The notes beneath the pieces were generated by a model, which worked only from the letters and a program-made list of their open reading frames with translations, ran no database searches and was not told the DNA's origin. A stretch of DNA of 64,000 bases from Edolisoma coerulescens (Eukaryota; Chordata; Aves; Passeriformes; Campephagidae): NCBI GenBank assembly GCA_013397115.1, contig VWZW01006289.1, positions 3,392,234 through 3,456,233 on the forward strand, given 5' to 3'. Within the stretch, counting starts at the first letter, position 1. The number at the start of each line of letters is the position of its first letter. Shown here piece by piece: positions 1 through 13,289 of this stretch. Both the position numbers and the translations under genes were made by a program.

Positions 1-2866
1 TTGAATTATAATTACATAAGGAAGCACCTTTATGTAAAATCCTCCTTGATTGGGCAGAATGAAAGCAACCTAATATTTATACATTTAAAATCTCTTCATC
101 CATGATAGATGAAATATTTTTTATTCCAACACTAACTAGGAAGGGTGTTATAGGGATGTTGCCAAAGTTAAGATAAATGAGCATTTCTAACGAATGAGTC
201 ATCTCATCAATACATAGATGTCTAAAACAGGTGAGATGAATTGCACCCTAGAAGAACCTCTCTCCTTTCTCCATTAATTATAAATGGAGCTCAGATGACT
301 CTCAGATACACACAGCTGAACTGTAGCTGAATTCCAGGTCTCAAAATCTAACCCTATCTCAAAACGGTGTTCTGGTAGCACTGTCATCCACTGAAACTCA
401 GAAGCCCCAAAGATCCCTCACCTTAATAAAAGGTTCTCAGGGCAAGGTCAGAGGAGTGGGCTGCCTTCCTGTATCCCTTCTCAATCTGTCCACCCAATGG
501 CTGAGGAAGAACACACAGGGTCTTATTCTACTTCTTGGCTGGTAGTGAATGCTTGTTCAAACCATGGGTTTTGTGAAAACTTTAAAGTCATTATGCATTG
601 GGATTTTTTCTTTCAGAAAATCTGGACCAAATTTGAAGCTCTACCATGCACTCAGTTGCTGTACCAAAGCTACAGCTCCTTACTAATGGTTTAATTGCAT
701 CGGACTCAGGGAGCTATGCCAACATTTACAAAAACCTCTGCGTCCAGGAGTAAGTCTTGTTATCAACTGAAAGCTATGAATAAAATCCTCAGTGGGAAAC
801 TAAAAAAGGAAGAAGCATTTACCTAATATGAAAATTGGATGACTTTTTGATGAAAGGGAAATTATAGAACCTGTGAGAATAGAGATCCCAAAGAATTATT
901 ACATTATTTCAAAAATCATCCAAAATAGCAATCCATATTCCTCAGACTTCCTAAATGTGGAAAGGTCAGCAATATCAAGCTCAGATTTAATTCTGTTCTG
1001 TGTCTGAGCTATGGGAATACTTGACCTCCTGGGTACACAGAAGGGCATTTGGGGTATTTGTGCTTTAGGCTTTTTAGGAGTACAGGGATAGGTTTGCTTA
1101 AAATTTGAGAACAGTTTAATAAAGCTTTTCATTAACTTATTTTCCACTGTTCCAAACATGTTTGTTTAGATCAACTTTGTAAAAAAACACCATGGTTTAA
1201 ACATCATAAATCTCTATTTCTTCTTTCAGATGAAAAGCAGAAAACAAGACACCGCTTCAGGGATCCAAGGTCATCACATTACAGTGTTGCACCAAATGAT
1301 AATGCTATTTATTATAAATATACAAGAAAATTTTACCATATGAACCATGCTTCAGCCCCATGTTCCTTCCTTCTGGAAAAATACAGGAAAAGTTACCTTC
1401 TCTCTTCTGACGCAGAGAGGTTCTGCTATATTAGAGAACTAAATTGGATGCTAACTGGAGTGATATTACTGGGCAGAGATAAGCAATAAGGAGATTTTTA
1501 AAATAAATATTCCTCTTTCTCCCAACTGCGTATCATTTACATTCAAAGAACTTTTTTCACTTGCACATGTATATTAAATTGAGCCATATATTTCTGTCTT
1601 CTTAAGACTGGAATTTTGTAGCATATAAGGACTGTAACTTTAATCCATTTGGAAACTAAAGTCCCAAGAAAATAAACTGTAGATACCTGACACTAAAGTA
1701 CTAATGCATTTCTTGGTTTTATGAATCAAAATTTCATACTACTGTTTTATTTTCAAAAATAACTTTTTAGAGTCTTTGAAGTGGAAATAATTGCTCACGT
1801 ATTAACTTTTTTCTGTCTCAGATGATAACTAATATCATTCCTGTGATCACTGGGATTATTATCTGAGGAAACTACAAACCCAAATGTCCACCTTCTGTAC
1901 ATGCAAGCACTGCTGATCTGATTGTTCTGTCAAAATGCTTCATCATCACCTCTTTGTGCAGCCACCATAGTAGCTTTATTCATTTTTATAATGCAGAATA
2001 TCAAAATAGTTTCACAAATATTTGTGAAGCACAATTTTTTTTAAATTTTTTTTTTTTGCATCCTCTCTGTCTGTGGGATGCAGAAAATCATCAGCAGCTC
2101 AGACCTTCCAAAGAAGGATTGTGAATCTGGCTATAATAGCTGGCATTAAGTCTGCACTCACCCACCTGTACTGGAGAAACTGAGGAGTTATGAAACCTTG
2201 AACAACTGAGATACTGTCAGTGTTACAGGAAAATCTCTTTTCTCCCTGCTTTCAAGCCTACAACCCAAAAGAAGGTTGAAATTCACAATCTTAGTAGTGT
2301 CAGTCTTCACAATGGGAACAACATCCTTCCCTTTGGATCTCAGAGAAGGACTCCATATTTCAAAAAAATAGACATGCTATCTCACAGGCTAGCTGAAAGA
2401 CTACATAACTTAGGGGAAAAAGATCATCCCCAAATACCAATCATGCTTTTATTTACAGAAAGGAATTTTGTAAATTCCATCTGAAAATCCCAACTGGTGC
2501 CCAAGCCTGTTAACTTAGCTGTTATTACATTCAGATCTACATATCTTACATGACTTTGTAGAGTGAGCCAGACATTCTGCTAAGAATACTTGATAAGTTC
2601 AATTTTATTGTCATTTGATGCTTCAAGAAGGCTCAAATGGCCCAAGACAACTAATATTTTTCTATTTGGGAAATTTATTATTCAGTACAGTAAACCCCTG
2701 ACAAGGTGATTACATGCTACACCTGTAGGAGGAAGCAGCAGTCTTGCAGGAGCTGTGTGGTGGCTGTGGTCTTAATTGTTGTAGGAAACCTTGCTTGAGT
2801 CTACCCATCAGTAAATGCTTCCTGAAGAAATGTCTTGATTTTACTGTTCTGTTTCCAAACAAAAAA
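1..2866. other. Intronic DNA, no gene seen
   Basis: AT-rich unique-looking sequence, inferred to be part of the GABBR2 intron downstream of the exon at 24544-24714. I see no CR1 or LTR signature, no RNA gene and no convincing exon. Open frames at 497-694 (+) and 899-1159 (-) are short, have no recognisable domain and look like chance frames. A T-rich low-complexity run lies near 2033-2057. Confidence 0.6.
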
Positions 2867-2883
2867 NNNNNNNNNNNNNNNNN
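2867..2883. other. Assembly gap (17 N)
   Basis: Seventeen N characters sit between A-runs (six A before, twelve A after). This looks like a homopolymer that broke the assembly. The true length of the A-tract is unknown. Confidence 0.98.
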
Positions 2884-5800
2884 AAAAAAAAAAAAGAAGA
2901 GTGGTGATCCTAGAAAATGTTAGAAATGCACATAAAGTGGATCATGTGCAAAATTAATGGTATCTAAAATTTAGTTGCATTTAGACCACCCATGAGCTCG
3001 GGAAAAAAAGGATAAACCTAAAAGTAAAGCTTGAAAACTCAAAACTAATAAAAGACAAGGCATACAATTCCAACTACTTAAATGTATTTTGAAAAGGTGC
3101 CATGTACTTGACACAATATCCAACTGTGATTTCTAGGAAGCACACAAAGTTGACCCTGTTCCTTATATGCAGCAGCAAGCTGAAGTTCAAGGCTGCTTCA
3201 GGGAGTGTGACAGAACGTTGCTAAAAGTCTGCAGAAGAAAAAATAATTGATGTTTAAATGACACTCTCTGGCATAAGGGGAGCTACAGTAGTTCATATCA
3301 CCTGGGGAAAAGAAAGTTGCAGACTAAACTATTATTTCTCCTCCTAAACTCTCTTCTTCCCACCTCTTTCCCCTAAAAGCTGATAATGGCACTATCATCT
3401 ATTACATCAGTGATTTTCCCAAATTCATCATGAGAGACATGACTGGTCTCTGCTAAAGGCTTTGGAGAGCAGCCACCTCTGTTAAAAAAACCAAACAAAT
3501 TAAAATGGGTAGAACCCATAATCACATTCTTCTTTGGAAAGCAGAAACTTAGATAAGCAAGGTAGTTAATAGCTCAGTTAACCCATTCCAGTTAATGTAA
3601 TCAATTCACATATGCTAAGTGAATTATACTCACTTTTAAATCAAGGTTAAATTAAGGTAAAGCAAGAAAAAGTAGTGTCACTATTAGAGCATTTTCATCC
3701 TGTTTTCTAGGACTACTAGATGATTAAACTTTATTTTGGAATTTGGGGATTATCCCTTGGTTCTCCAAGATTAAAGAAAATACAGAAACTATATTAACAT
3801 TTTTTTAATATTGAAAAAAATCTTGCAGTAACATTTCCTGCAATGGCATATGACTGTTATTTCACACTTTATTTACTTCAGAATCCTCAGAAGGACACCA
3901 TATGGTGGTGATAATTTACTGTACTTGAGCGTCTCAGTTTGATTCACATACTTCCTCCCCTGAGATTTCAATTGTTGGCTGAAGCGGTACTGCAGTTACC
4001 TGTGAAAAGTCTTTCTAGAAAAGAGATTTTCCCCCGGCTCTTGTACATATCTTTTTGAACCCTTTAATGCCTTTGTTAATTGCTCTTACTCTTTCACTTC
4101 TTTGACAGACTTCTATGTTCTGAGATTTCTTCCCTGTAGTATCTCTTCCTGAAACTTTTTAAATCACAATAATTCCTTGCGTATCTCCTATCAAGTCCTT
4201 TCTAGTAACTTCTGCACAGTATTTTATGTTATTCCCAATAGGATTCTGCATCCCCAATGGGATGCAGGCCTTGTGCTGCATCTTGGCAGATTTTCTTAAG
4301 CAGCCTTACAGGGGCTGCACTCGTTCTTACAGCAATGTAGTTAAAAAAACCATGGTGGCATCTTTTAATTTCATTGGCTTCACATTCTGTTTTCCTGCAG
4401 AATCCCCCAGAATCACATTAATACAAGCTGTTTGGTTTAAGAAAGTAAAGCCAATTTTATCCATGACTGGACAATCATACAAAAATGTAAGTAGTCTATC
4501 AGTACTGTCTGAGAGGAAGTCCTTAATTCAGTATGGAAACCAGAAGACAAAATCTTCTAGGTTAGAATTCCAAGTGAGAATTACTTGAAGTGCTTTATGC
4601 TGCAAATTAAGGAATCAGTTTCAATCTGTGTCTTTGGGCAACTTGTTGGCAGCTTCAAGTAGTAAAAATTATGTCTGTTTGTTATGGACTGGGTCATCTC
4701 CTTGACCATGCATCCTAATACTTTTTACGGTTGTTGCCCTTTTCTTTCTAGCCTTATGGATTGTCTGGAATTCGCAGAGCAGCTGGAATCAGACTTCTAT
4801 ATCCCCTCAAGACCTAACAACAATCTGGTATGAAAAAATGTTCGGCACCTACACAAGCGTGTATGACGCTTTGTTTTATCCCTCTTAGGAAGGAGAGTAT
4901 ACACATAGAACCATTAAGGGTTACACATTTGACTTCACTGGAGTTGAATAATCTCCTTCAAAATAACTTCTATCTGTTTATGAGTTTTAAATAAATTCCA
5001 TGCCCTTTGTTATGTGTTTTGAACTGGTCTGAAGGATGATGCCCATTTAGCATTAAAAAACCCAAAACCAAACTGTAACATTAATTGCCTGTAAAATTAA
5101 TCTCCCTCCTTTAAACACGAAAGAGACTTAGAAGCACAGGGAATAGTCCCATAGTCCATACAAGCAAACTCTGTTCTGGCAAGAAGAAGCTGTACTGGAC
5201 TGGGAGTCAGAAGAAAGACATTAATTTTGTTTAAATTATGTTTTCTTATTTTACAGAACATTTCTGCTAAAGCTCTGCAGACATATTTGAATTTAGATTT
5301 GTGGATCCTGCAATCTGAATAATTCTTTCAATTTCCATATATTTATTAATTTTAATGCCAGAAAAATTTGGTGAATATTACCTAGGAGCACAGGTGTTAT
5401 CAGAGTATTTAGGAAACGGACCATTCATTACTAATTTGTGTGAATAAATGTTTAAATAACAATCCATTGACATGGAACCATATCTTCCTCCACATTATAT
5501 GAACACATCAAAGTAAGGGAAATACCAGATACTACTGATATTTGGGTCTAAGAATGTATATTAGAGAAAGGAATATGGGAATCCTCCCTCTTTCTCTCAC
5601 TGCCCTGATTCCCTATGTTACCACACGATGTGATACTCTTAAGTATGGTCCTAAAGGAGAGGAGAAATGGAGGAAGTGAGAATATCTTATAACACAATCA
5701 TTTCTCCGAACTGCTATATAATAGAGTGTAATAGATTAATTTTCAGCTTCATGAGGTCTTTTCTATATAAGATTAACCACATCAGTAGCACCCTGCAGGA

Positions 5801-6650
5801 CTTCAGCTCAGCTCCTGCTTCTCTGTTGTAAGACCTTGCCTATGACTGACACAGCAAAGGAATTTCACATGTGATCCTAGCTCTGCAACCCTTTGCAATA
5901 CATTTTTTTGTCCCAGCTGCTCCATTAGTGGTTACACTTACATGGTTTTTCCATAAAGCATGACTCTTATTATTACTGCCAAGAATGTACCTTCTGCACT
6001 ACGTACTTCCTTCAATGGCTCACAAAGAAGTACTTCTTTATCTGTTTCATTATTGAAACAGAATCCAGCAAATACCTGAGACACAATAGAAATATCCGTA
6101 CTTTCACCCAGATGCACCCAACATCCTACACTGCATGATTTGTTTTAATATGTTTCCTCAACTCTCCAGCAACTCTTAAACTCTTCTGTGCATCTTACAA
6201 CAGTATTTGCTGACAAAGCAATGGACTTTGTCACCCTATTGTTTTCCATGAATCATTTCAGTCATTTTCACTGCAGCAAGAAGAACAAGAGTTGCCTCAA
6301 TAATATGGGCTTTTTTGTACTTTCCTATTAAGTAAGAAATATCAGAATTTTCTTTTAAACATTTATGATTATGTTTAGTTATGCAAAGTACTGGAAAGAC
6401 TATCACATGACCTTAAACATCACTTGAGGCTTGTTTTCATGTTTTGGATGCTTAAATTTTAAATGTCTTTCTATAACTGCAATGGCTTCACATCCTGTCA
6501 ATAGCAAATGTCTCAAGGCACAATATACCTTTAGAGCAAGGTTTATTATTAGCAACAGTAGCTATAAATCTGTATTTCAAATGGTCTTGATAATTTGGGG
6601 TTTTTTTTTGCTTCACTTCTTGTCAGATCTGGTTGGCTCATCATAGTTGT
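2884..6650. other. Intronic DNA, no gene seen
   Basis: Unique-looking AT-rich intron. The 120-codon plus-strand frame at 4226-4588 has no recognisable domain and mixed composition; I read it as chance. A short CCAAT-loop inverted repeat lies at 4246-4267 (listed separately). Confidence 0.5.
4246..4267. repeat. Inverted repeat with CAAT loop
   Basis: Arms CTGCATCCC (4246-4254) and GGGATGCAG (4259-4267) are perfect 9-bp complements around a 4-base CAAT loop. As transcribed RNA it would form a tight hairpin. No function is known; it may be coincidental. Confidence 0.6.
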
Positions 6651-6653
6651 TAT

Positions 6654-6818
6654 CTATAATGTGACTGATGAAGAGCTTGTACTAGCAGGAGGAGAAATGT
6701 CAGCTCTGTCATTTTCTTCTTGTTCACTTCTACTGGCATTATCAGTATTATCTTCAATCTGCAGCTGCTCTGCAGGAATCTTTTTAAGCCCCTTGTCCAT
6801 TTTGTAGTTTAGTGAAAA
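6654..6818 (-). other. Candidate cryptic terminal exon or pseudogene fragment
   Basis: On the minus strand a frame from ATG at 6800 to TAG at 6656-6654 encodes 48 residues. It starts MDKGLKKIPAEQ and ends in a serine run followed by VTL. The composition is strongly protein-like: acidic, Ser- and Asn-rich, with no Cys or Trp. The frame extends upstream six codons to a possible AG acceptor at 6819-6820, in phase 0, the same phase as the donor of the GABBR2 exon at 24544. An AATAAA on the minus strand lies at 6547-6542, about 107 nt past the stop. I do not recognise the protein. It could be an alternative 3' terminal exon, a decayed processed pseudogene, or chance. Confidence 0.3.
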
Positions 6819-8061
6819 CTAGATAATATAATCCATAAATCCACTTAACTGGACACATGTAAACAGTAACACATGGAATAATATGAAAGTGAATCAATGA
6901 GTGAGGATGCCACTCTCAACTCCCCAATGTTGGGAAGTACCCCCTCTTCCCTCAGGACACTTCAGGAACCCTATGTGACTATCTGACACATGGATTGACT
7001 AAATGCACCCGTGTCAATTTTTATACTAAATATTAGTAAAGCATAGTTTCTTCCTTATTTTTTAAGATAAAAATAAATATAAACGGAAATGTGACAATTT
7101 CTTCCTGCACCCCAACAGACCATCTTACACATCCCTTGGTGTGCAGGCACCCCTATTTGGAGACCTTAGCCCGACTCACTCTTTAGCTGGGCGCAGTTCA
7201 GAGTTTGCCAGCCTATATCTGGATTGCGGCATGGATTGAAGGCAATCTCTGCCCACCTGCAAAAAGATGTGCACTTCAAGATACATGCTTAGCAAAAAAG
7301 ACATATGCTTAAAGTGCCTACAGTACTACTAAAGTACCTAGATTCTTCTTCCAAAACTGAAGATGGCCAATTCTATCCAGTTTTTCTGCTAGAAGCAATG
7401 CCAAGATAGATCTCAAACTTTAGAGGAAAACCGTAAGATTGATTTGCAGTTTGGAAATAGACTATGAAGCAAGAGACTAAATGAGCTCTAAGATGGATTA
7501 AGACAGAACTGAATCTTCATGATAGTCTGTACATGATAAATTACCTACTTAAGGAGATTTTCTAACTACAGTCTCTTTAATCTAGCAGACCAAAATACAT
7601 AAAATATAGTGACTAGAAGTTAAAGATGAAATAAGACACATTTTTTAATGTGTATTACTAGCCACTAAGACAGTGACAAAGACGATAGTGAATTTCCCAG
7701 CCTTCTGGTGTTCTTGAGCATGAATACATGGGAAACAATAGGATTATACATATATTAATTAGATTCTGTAGCATTTTCCCTTAGCAAACCAAGAAATGAT
7801 CTGCATTTTGACTAGATGAAACCAAACTTTCCTATTTTGAACTTTTTACTAGCATCCAGTCTAACTCCCACTCCATCGTTTATTTCTAAGTCAGGGTCCA
7901 CAAGATCAAAATGGTAATAAATCCCTGTATGTAATAAAAAAGGCAAAATCATTAATATCAGCCGAAAGCAGATATTTTTGACTGTTTAAGATCTACGGAT
8001 GAAAAACACTGATGACTTTCATTCACTGGAAGCAACCTGAGCACAAAGAAATAACATGATA
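6819..8061. other. Intronic DNA with one exon-like stretch
   Basis: Mostly unique intron. The only item of note is the exon-like interval at 7180-7256 on the minus strand, listed separately. Confidence 0.5.
7180..7256 (-). other. Cryptic-exon-like interval (77 bp)
   Basis: On the minus strand a stretch ending TTTTTGCAG gives an AG acceptor at 7258-7257, and a GTGAGT donor starts at 7179. The enclosed 77 bp are more GC-rich than the surroundings and open in two frames, one reading WAEIAFNPCRNPDIGWQ onward. Because 77 is not a multiple of three, inclusion in a GABBR2 transcript would shift the frame. No known family is recognised. This is inference from splice signals alone. Confidence 0.2.
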
Positions 8062-8355
8062 TGCTGGGTCTGGCTGGAATGAAGTTATGAACTCATCTTT
8101 GTTCACATCAGCCTGTGTGTTGCTGGGCTCTGGACTAGTGGCTAAAACAGCACTGATAACCCACCAGTATTTTGGCTATTGCTAAATAACACTTGCACAG
8201 TGTTAAGGATTTCTCTCTGTCTCCTGTCCCCCAAAATCAGTAAACTGGAATAGGTAAGATGTTGGGAGGGGATACAGCCAGGCCAGCGGATCCAAACTGA
8301 CTGAAAGGATATTCCCTACCATATGATGTCATAGTCAGCAATAGAACCTCAGGGA
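8062..8355 (+). mobile_element. Avian ERVL-type LTR fragment
   Basis: The order of motifs matches a common avian LTR: TGCTGGGTCTGGCTGG start, a GCTAAAACAG segment, TTTTGGCTATTGCTAA, then TTGGGAGGGGATACAGCC, CAAACTGACTGAAAGGATAT, CCATATGATGTCAT and AGCAATAGAA. The last corresponds to the TATA/poly(A) region, so the 3' part (R-U5) is missing. It is divergent and 3'-truncated. The assignment rests on remembered avian repeat consensus, not a search. Confidence 0.7.
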
Positions 8356-11300
8356 AAGATTGTTACCACATAACACTGTATTAAGATCTGGAACGTAACA
8401 GGCTTTTTAAGGAAAAATACAAATATTTTAATGCCAAAAAGGAAATTTATCAGTCTGAATTCCTGCAAAATAGAGGGCATAATGCTGACTAAAGTCAGAA
8501 AGTACTGCATCACAACCACGTGATGGATGCTGGCAGAATCTTAGCCTTAATAAATAAAATCCCTTTTGAAAGTTCCTTCTGTCTTGGAGACAGGTAAGAA
8601 CATGTATTTTTTGGTGCAGACATATTCTTAAGATCTGGAATCTCAGGTCCCATAGAGTTCAGCATTTGCTTATCAAGTAATTCTATTTAGCTTTTTTTTT
8701 CACACATAAAATTTGCAGCTAAGCCTAGCTACAGCTGAGATTGATTTTTTCATTGCATCGCTGACTGAAATGCAAACATACATACTGTGTACATCTGAAA
8801 AGACATGAATTATGTTTCCCTCCCTTTCTTTCATTCTTATGTTAAGTTTTACAGGAAAGAGGTCTTTCATTCTAATAATTGAAAACTAATGTGCATTCAG
8901 TTCTTGTCTACAATTTTATTTTAAATTGACATAGAATTTCCATCACAGATTCAAAGGATCTGGGAGCCTTGTTTAAGGTTGTTTTTTAGTAAATGCGAAT
9001 CATTTACTTCATCATGAATTGCCACAGACTGCTTAATATTCATTCAGCAGAAGTGATGTTTCCACAAGAGAAATAAAAAGTAATCAATTTATTTTCAATT
9101 AACCATTTTTTTCTCATGCAAATATGTTACGCCTGTATTCAAACCTCAGTATGTTCCATATTTCAGGCTGCCTGATTACTTTCACTAAACTCTGCTCAAT
9201 AAGAATAGCTGTCACAACATAGCAGTGCTCTACTGTACTTTTCAGTAAGGGACTATAGACATTTGAGGCGGATGTCCCTTCACCCTGCTTTATTGCTCCT
9301 GTAGCCTCACTTGTTCCCATCACCCTGCACCCTGTGCTCTTGACTCCCCCACCCATCAACTCACTCAGCTACGGATCATAATCTCCCTCTCCTGTGGTTA
9401 ACGTTACACAAAAGGAATCCCAAACAAAGAGCAATTCCTGTAAGCAAAGGGAGCATTCGGGCCCTGAGGAGTCAGTTCTGCAGGCATGTCCTCAGTCCTC
9501 TGAAAAGCTGAGACTTTGCATGGGTTACACCCTGTTAGTACAGTAAACATTTAAGAGGACCAATTCTGAATCTAGTTGTCTGTTTTATCAAGACCATTCA
9601 GAACAAATCTTTACCTTTTTTTAGTCAAAAATTTGCCTAATGGTTTTGGTCAACAAAATACAGGAATCTTGCCAGAGGAAGAAAGACTCAATCAGAGATA
9701 AATTTAAGAAAGTATTTTATATGGAAAGAACTAAACAAGTTATGCAAAACATTTTAAGGTCACAAAATTTAAGCTAAACAAGGCAGTCAAGGTAGGAGGG
9801 ATTTCATTAGTTTTGTATTTGTGGGGCTGCACAAAGGATCCGTAATTTCAAGAGAAGTGAAAATGTCAAAACAGCTAGTTTCCAGGAGAAACAGTGTTGA
9901 GAACTTCTTGCTTTTTGCCTTTGCATTTGTCCTGAAGAGTCCAGTATTCATATAAACAAAAGCATCCATGAAATCATGGGTAATGATATCCACCACAGAA
10001 AACTTCATACCATGGTTTTTCATTTCACCAAGCTGGACAAGCAAAGCAAAGCTGGTCTGAGGGAAAGCCTCAGGACCGATTGCAGGAGAGTGACAAGGGT
10101 AACAAAGAGCACCTGTCTGTTCTACCAGTGCAAGAGCTAACACTTTTGCAGTCATTAGATCTGACAGAGGCAAAACATGAGATCTTCACTAGGCTGTAGG
10201 CAAATTGGTTTGCTAGTGCATCAGAACATCATACAGCCTGATTAAACAAATAAAGTTAAAGTGAAGAAAATGACTGGAAAACAAAATAAGAGCTAAAGGC
10301 TACAGTGCTGTGTACCATAATCAAAACGTAATTCATATATTTCCTTCCTCCCCTTCTCCAGGGAATATAATTTCGATGTGATGCCGACAGCCCTGCAATC
10401 TCTGGTACTGTGAGGAGTATAACTTTTCAGTGTAGACAAAGAAACAAATCAGAGCTGGGAACTTCACATGCAACACACTGCACGAGCATCGCAATTTGGA
10501 TCCATGCCAGCCTAAGAGTCTTTGAACTCCTATGAATTCTTACGTGGTTATCAGGACTGGATAAAAAAATATATCGTGAAAAACAAAATTTATGTAATTT
10601 GCTGCATTTTGAAACAGATTTCATCCTCTTATACCTTCCAACTAGTGATTTTAATGCTGATATAAATTGAAGTTTTACACTCTTAGAGAAGACGTCTTGA
10701 AAAGACATGTGGACACTTCTTGATGAAGCTGGGCAGTGATGAAAATGACTTGAAGGAAATGAAAGGCTACACTTTTCATTGATAAAGACGATGCAGCTGG
10801 ATTCTGCACTCATTCTGTATAAAATCAGTATCTCATCTACAGAATCACTTTAGACAGATGAAGGGTACAGTAGACCATACCTCTTCTACACGCAACCTCA
10901 AGAGGCAGAAGTACCACAGAAAGGAAGTTTTCAAGCTGGAGACATGACAAGATTCAGAAGAGTTCAGCACAAAGCAAGGGGGCAAAGTGGGCCAAGGTCT
11001 ACGGAAAACATTCCTGCTTCCTTCTTAGTGACTGCAAACAACCACTTTGTTGTGTCCTGCGCTTGAAGGCAACAGGAACTGTGGGGGAGTACAGCACTAT
11101 ATTGAATAGGACGTTTGTTTTATGGATGGATTCCTGCTTCTGTAGGAAGCCATGGTTTCAGCAATCACCATGCAAAGCACCACCCCTGATAACTGCAAAG
11201 CCAGAGCCTCCTGTTTCCCACACACACTTTGACTGATGCATTTTTCTAAATACTACTCTGTATTTACTTATTAGGAAAAGTGACTGCATCCTGGGTATGC

Positions 11301-13289
11301 AAATGAGATGGCTCATCAGATTCCTCTAGTCCTTGACAGCTGTTTGTCCTGTCCGGAAAGCTGCACTTGATCACAGAGCATTATTAAAGAAGCTTCCGTG
11401 TGCCTTCAGCAGTTAGGACCTGCTAATGCCATATTTTGCCTTGTCTGTCATGGTGAAGTTTGCGTTTCTCTTAGCAACCCCTATTTAGATTGGGGATGTA
11501 AAACATGTGAGAACAAATCTCCACTATGTCTCTGCATGGCAAAGGCATGGAAAAGGCACAGCAAAGGCACTCCTGCTCATGCTGCATTACCGTGCATACC
11601 TAAGGAATGACTAGAACTGTCTCTGCTGAAGAAAGACCAACATCTGCTCATTTCTTGTCATCCAAACGCTGCCAGCTCAATGTCCACATACAGGCTGAAC
11701 TTTAAAAGTTTTGTAAGCGAAATGTTCTCTACAACACTGTCTAATTCTGTTCTGTACTCCTCCTCCCTTTAGTACATGTGTAATTTGCAGAATGAAGCAC
11801 AGGAATTCACCACCCACCTTCCTCCCTCAGAGCAGCGCAGAGCAAACACAAGCATTTCTTGTTATGCATCTGTTTAACAGTACCTGGACATATTCCTTCT
11901 TTTCCACCTACACTGTACCCCTCTGGAATGGGTTATGCTCCCATTTATTACAGTAGCAAAAGTACTTGGAGTTACTGCCAGAAGAGTTTGCAGATGTCTG
12001 CCACTCTGATGATTAGGTCCCGGTCCTGGCACTGGACTGATGTGAGTTTGAATTCATTTCAGAGGATTCAAAGAGAGGGGAACAGAAAAGAGAATTTCCA
12101 CTTCCTTGGCATGTTCTTGAAAGAGAAACTAAAGCAAACATGTCATCATCTGCAGAAATAGGTTTCGGAGAGAAAGCACTGACCTCCATCCAGCCTTTCA
12201 AGTGCAGACAGTAGCACTCTGGAGTCCAGAAATTTTTTTGGGGGATGCAAATTCTGCATGCACTGAAGTACATCCCTATAGCCCCAGAGGAAGGCTTTAA
12301 CTTCCTAGGAAAATGGCAGGATTTATAATATATGGAAATCTCTGTGCTGACTCTTGGCTACCTTTACTAGTTCATTGGTCTGTGTGCTGTCATCTCCGCC
12401 TCTGGTTTTGGGAATTCACCCAAAAATGATTAACCCATTACTCCATCAATTGTGTAAGGAGGAAGAACAATGAAACTCCACAGGTTTTGAAGCTAGGGAT
12501 AAGAAGCCTGTATACTTTTTGCAGACCTAGCTTTATGAACCTCTTGAAAGCTCCTTCACAGCAAATTGCAAAGAGCTCTGGAGAAGAAGCCAAGACAGCC
12601 ACTGCACCAGTTTTAGTGAATTTAACTCCTACTTAAAATGTATGTGATTTAGCTTTTGACATTTACAGAAAGGGTTGATCTCAAGTTCTTTCTGATTGTA
12701 TTGATTGCAGTCAAAGTTTAGAAGAGTGTATGCTAGAAGTCCTCATGCATTCATTCAGCCAGGCAATACTAATTCAATGCCCAAGTACCTTGTCTGAACT
12801 AGACCAAAAAAGAGGCATTTGGCAAAAATTAAAACACCTTCAAGTGTATCTTCAATATCATAACAGTACAATTATTATCATAAAATTTTCAATAATCAGA
12901 GTTAGATTAAGTCTGTATTTTCTAACAAAAAGAAAAATATATTTTTCTTGACTAAGTTCTCCATAAAGTGATGGAACACTGATTAGGCAAATCAAAAATT
13001 TTCACTTGGAGAAGGGACTTACAGTTACAATCCTGATTGATTGAATCTAAGAAAGAACAAAGAAAGGAAATTCTTGTTTAAAATGGGGTGTGTCTAAAAT
13101 CCACAAGAATTTATCACTGAAAGGGACAGCCAGGTACAACCAAAGAGTTGATACATAGATTTAAAAAATCCAGATGTGGGAAATCTCTTCATGTGCTGTA
13201 GGTTGTAAAACATTTTACAGAACTAAAATTTAAATCTGAAATAATTTTTTTAAGGCTACAGCTGTAATGATCCAAAGGAAAAGAGTTAA
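8356..13289. other. Intronic DNA, no gene seen
   Basis: About 5 kb without recognised repeats or exons. Two minus-strand frames of 128 codons each (9787-10173 and 10427-10813) are the longest here. Neither shows a domain, signal peptide or family resemblance I can name, and I treat both as chance. Confidence 0.5.

Noticed and set aside
4226..4588. 120-codon plus-strand frame
   Set aside because: Antisense to the only known gene, no domain, no promoter or splice context.
9787..10173. 128-codon minus-strand frame
   Set aside because: No recognisable domain, no splice-bounded coding pattern and ordinary intron composition; length alone is not enough in 64 kb.
10427..10813. 128-codon minus-strand frame
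   Set aside because: Cys/Ser/Phe-rich random-looking product with no family resemblance.
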